NCBI RefSeq assembly: GCF_019192965.1
Contig: NZ_JAHTKU010000008.1
Location: 248,001-312,000, forward strand
Origin: Nocardioides daeguensis
GTDB taxonomy: Bacteria; Actinomycetota; Actinomycetes; Propionibacteriales; Nocardioidaceae
DNA: 64,000 nt
Reading direction: 5' to 3'
The notes under the pieces were generated by a model. That model was not told the DNA's origin and did not search any database. It saw only the letters and a program-made list of their open reading frames with translations. Made by a program: the position numbers and the translations under genes. Positions 61,867-64,000 of the stretch are shown here, piece after piece. The first letter of the stretch is position 1; the number at the start of each line of letters is the position of its first letter.

Positions 61867-64000
61867 GCCTCCCCCTGGATGGTCATGATCACGGCATCGA
61901 TCTCGTCGGGCTTGACCAGCACGTCGCGGGCCTTGGATCCCTCGCTGGGTCCGACCACGCCCCGGCTCTCGAGGATGTCCATCAGCCGGCCGGCCTTGGC
62001 GAAGCCGACCCGCAGCTTGCGCTGCAGCATCGACGTGGAGCCGAACTGCGTGGAGACCACGAGCTCGATCGCCTGGATGACCAGGTCCATGTCGTCGCCG
62101 ATGTCGTCGTCGAGCACCTTGCTGGACGCCGCGGGCGCGGTGACGTCCTCGCGGTAGTTGGGCTCGAGCTGGCCCTTGCAGTGCTTGACGACCTGGTGGA
62201 TCTCGGGCTCGCTGACCCAGGAGCCCTGCACCCGGATCGGCTTGGAGGCACCCATCGGCAGGAACAGCCCGTCACCCTGGCCGACCAGCTTCTCGGCGCC
62301 GGGGGTGTCGAGGATGACGCGGCTGTCGGCGAGGCTGGAGGTCGCGAACGCCAGCCGGGAGGGGACGTTGGCCTTGATCAGACCGGTCACGACGTCGACC
62401 GACGGACGCTGCGTCGCGAGGACCAGGTGGATGCCGGCCGCACGGGCGAGCTGGGTGATCCGGACGATCGAGCTCTCGACGTCGCGCGGCGCGACCATCA
62501 TCAGGTCGGCGAGCTCGTCGACGATCACCAGCAGGTACGGGTACGGCGTCAGCGTGCGCTCGCTGCCCGGCGGGACCTCGACCTTGCCCTCGCGCACGGC
62601 CTTGTTGAAGTCGTTGATGTGCCGGAAGCCGAAGTTGGCGAGGTCGTCGTACCGCATGTCCATCTCGCGGCAGACCCATTCGAGCGCTTCGGCGGCCTTC
62701 TTGGGGTTGGTGATGATCGGCGTGATCAGGTGCGGGACACCCTCGTAGGCGTTCAGCTCCACCCGCTTGGGGTCGACCATGATCATCCGCACCTCGTCGG
62801 GCGTGGAGCGCATCAGGACCGAGGTGATCATCGAGTTGATGAAGCTCGACTTGCCGGAGCCGGTGGCACCGGCGACCAGCAGGTGCGGCATCTTCGCGAG
62901 GTTCGCGACGACGAAGCCGCCCTCGACGTCCTTGCCGAGCCCCGCGACGAGCGGGTGGTGGTCGGTGCGCGCGACGTTGGAGCGGAGCACGTCGCCGAGC
63001 GAGACGATCTCCTTGTCGGTGTTGGGGATCTCCACACCCACCGCGGACTTGCCCGGGATCGGGCTGAGGATGCGCACGTCCTCGGAGCCGACCGCGTAGG
63101 AGATGTTGCGCTGGACGCCGAGGATCTTCTCCACCTTGACGCCGGTGCCGAGCTCGATCTCGTAGCGGGTGACCGTCGGACCGCGGGTGTAGCCGACGAC
63201 CTGGGCGTCGACGTTGAACTCGTCGAGCACGCCCTGCAGGCGCAGCACGACGTCGTCGCTGGCCTTCGACCGGGCGCGGTGGGGGTCGCCGGGCTTAAGT
63301 GCCGACGCGTCGGGCAGCGTGTAGACGATGTCGCCGGACAGGGCGAGCTGCTCGACGCGCTGCGGCAGGTCGGCGTGCGGCGGCGGCTCGAGCTCGCCGG
63401 TCTCGTCCTCGGTCGGCGCGGACTGCGCAAGCCGGCGGGCGATGAGGGCGTTCGAACCGGCTTCCGGGTCGATCGGCTCGTCGTCGACGAGCGGCACGTC
63501 GATCGGCGCCAGCAGCTCCATCGACTCCTCGGCCGGACTCGGCTCCTCGTCCTTCTTGCGGCGCCGCTTCTTGGGCTCGGCGAGGACCGGGGAGTCGTAC
63601 GCCGGGTCGCCCAGCCGCTCGAAGGTGTCGTCGATGCTGAGCGGCTGTGCGGCGTCGTCCTCGTGGTGGCGGCCCAGCAACAGGTCACCGATCTCGCGCA
63701 GCCGGTCGGGGACGCGGTACAGCGGGGTCGCGGTGATCACGAGGATGCCGAAGAAGGCCAGCAGCGCGAGCAGCGGTACGACGACCGCCGGCGCGCGGAG
63801 GAGGTCGAGCAGCAGGGCCGAGACGACGTAGCCGACCGCGCCGCCGCCGTCGCGCAGCGGCGTGGTGTCGCCCTGCACCGGCTCGGGGCTGCCGTTGGCG
63901 ATGTGGACGATGCCGAGCAGTCCGAAGGAGAAGGCGGTCCAGCCGATGACCTGGCGGCCGGCCGGGCCGTTGCCGATCGGGTCGCGCATGACCCGCCAGC
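61863..64000 (-). CDS. ftsK: DNA translocase FtsK, 5' end outside window
   Basis: The frame is open to the window edge; the Met at 63989 is preceded by in-frame WRV, so it is probably internal. The 4TM membrane region is partly visible ([38 protein letters not shown]). Then come a linker (about 110-220) and the motor, with Walker [14 protein letters not shown] and Walker [14 protein letters not shown]. The C-terminal gamma winged helix ([34 protein letters not shown]) is complete. It pumps DNA at the division septum. Confidence 0.96.
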   Translation of the reverse strand, partial: WRVMRDPIGNGPAGRQVIGWTAFSFGLLGIVHIANGSPEPVQGDTTPLRDGGGAVGYVVSALLLDLLRAPAVVVPLLALLAFFGILVITATPLYRVPDRLREIGDLLLGRHHEDDAAQPLSIDDTFERLGDPAYDSPVLAEPKKRRRKKDEEPSPAEESMELLAPIDVPLVDDEPIDPEAGSNALIARRLAQSAPTEDETGELEPPPHADLPQRVEQLALSGDIVYTLPDASALKPGDPHRARSKASDDVVLRLQGVLDEFNVDAQVVGYTRGPTVTRYEIELGTGVKVEKILGVQRNISYAVGSEDVRILSPIPGKSAVGVEIPNTDKEIVSLGDVLRSNVARTDHHPLVAGLGKDVEGGFVVANLAKMPHLLVAGATGSGKSSFINSMITSVLMRSTPDEVRMIMVDPKRVELNAYEGVPHLITPIITNPKKAAEALEWVCREMDMRYDDLANFGFRHINDFNKAVREGKVEVPPGSERTLTPYPYLLVIVDELADLMMVAPRDVESSIVRITQLARAAGIHLVLATQRPSVDVVTGLIKANVPSRLAFATSSLADSRVILDTPGAEKLVGQGDGLFLPMGASKPIRVQGSWVSEPEIHQVVKHCKGQLEPNYREDVTAPAASSKVLDDDIGDDMDLVIQAIELVVSTQFGSTSMLQRKLRVGFAKAGRLMDILESRGVVGPSEGSKARDVLVKPDEIDAVIMTIQGEA

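Overview
The window is a dense, very G+C-rich actinobacterial chromosome segment. GTG starts and 1-11 bp gene overlaps are frequent. The gene set (RecA/RecX with a DUF3046 gene, ClgR, PgsA, RimO, a RodZ-like protein, FtsK, Lhr-Nei2, mycothiol-type DinB proteins, a siroheme sulfite reductase with actinobacterial APS reductase) fits the Nocardioidaceae, probably Nocardioides or a near relative. That placement is an inference from gene content and style, not from a database search. I saw no rRNA, tRNA, CRISPR array or insertion sequence.

Layout. 1-2.0 kb: C-terminus of a sugar-lactone-type FAD oxidase and an alanine-racemase-like PLP enzyme. 2.1-6.6 kb: small conserved proteins (YccF, YjbQ), a 69-aa protein whose promoter contains a LexA-type box, a 57-aa zinc ribbon, a K+ channel with RCK domain and a YihY membrane protein. 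6.7-11.6 kb: a phosphotransferase, a DctA-type carboxylate transporter and a divergent DcuS/DcuR-type two-component pair. 11.8-17.1 kb: long-form glyA, then a sulfate-assimilation operon (sulfite reductase, zinc ribbon, APS reductase, sirohydrochlorin chelatase) preceded by a probable leader peptide. 17.2-25.6 kb (minus strand): a HipA-like kinase with DUF3037, PPK2, a phosphoribosyltransferase, recX-recA with two damage-type control elements, MFS, DUF3046, DinB, DUF389 and DM13 proteins. 25.6-33.6 kb: a five-gene histidine-utilisation operon and a divergent IclR regulator. 33.6-37.4 kb: accessory genes including a solitary adenine methyltransferase. 37.4-40.0 kb: an NAD-salvage operon (pncB fused in frame to pncA, then nrtR) behind a clear NrtR-like palindrome. 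40.1-44.6 kb: an ArsR-SRPBCC fusion behind a paired operator, a DinB-like protein, TfoX and two tandem duplicated MFS transporters. 44.6-51.6 kb: sortase, Lhr helicase, Nei2 glycosylase, HtpX. 51.8-64 kb (minus strand): clgR, cinA, a 1690-aa secreted nuclease/nucleotidase, pgsA, rimO, rodZ-like gene and ftsK, which runs off the right edge.

How it fits together. The ends of the segment are the conserved actinobacterial recX-recA-DUF3046 and clgR-cinA-pgsA-rimO-ftsK neighbourhood. About 28 kb of mostly metabolic genes (hut, NAD salvage, transporters) lie between the two halves, and the secreted nuclease gene splits cinA from pgsA.

The most interesting non-gene content is repetitive and regulatory. 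A two-part palindromic repeat occurs twice, each time at a convergent gene junction and in opposite orientation. A family of REP-like units (starting GGTTTCG, ending CTCAACC) appears at least five times, twice as in-frame insertions inside lhr. Clear operators or promoters precede recA, the 69-aa gene, pncB, arsR and hutH/iclR. Two gene pairs (pncB-pncA and arsR-SRPBCC) are fused in frame yet keep a ribosome-binding site and ATG at the joint.
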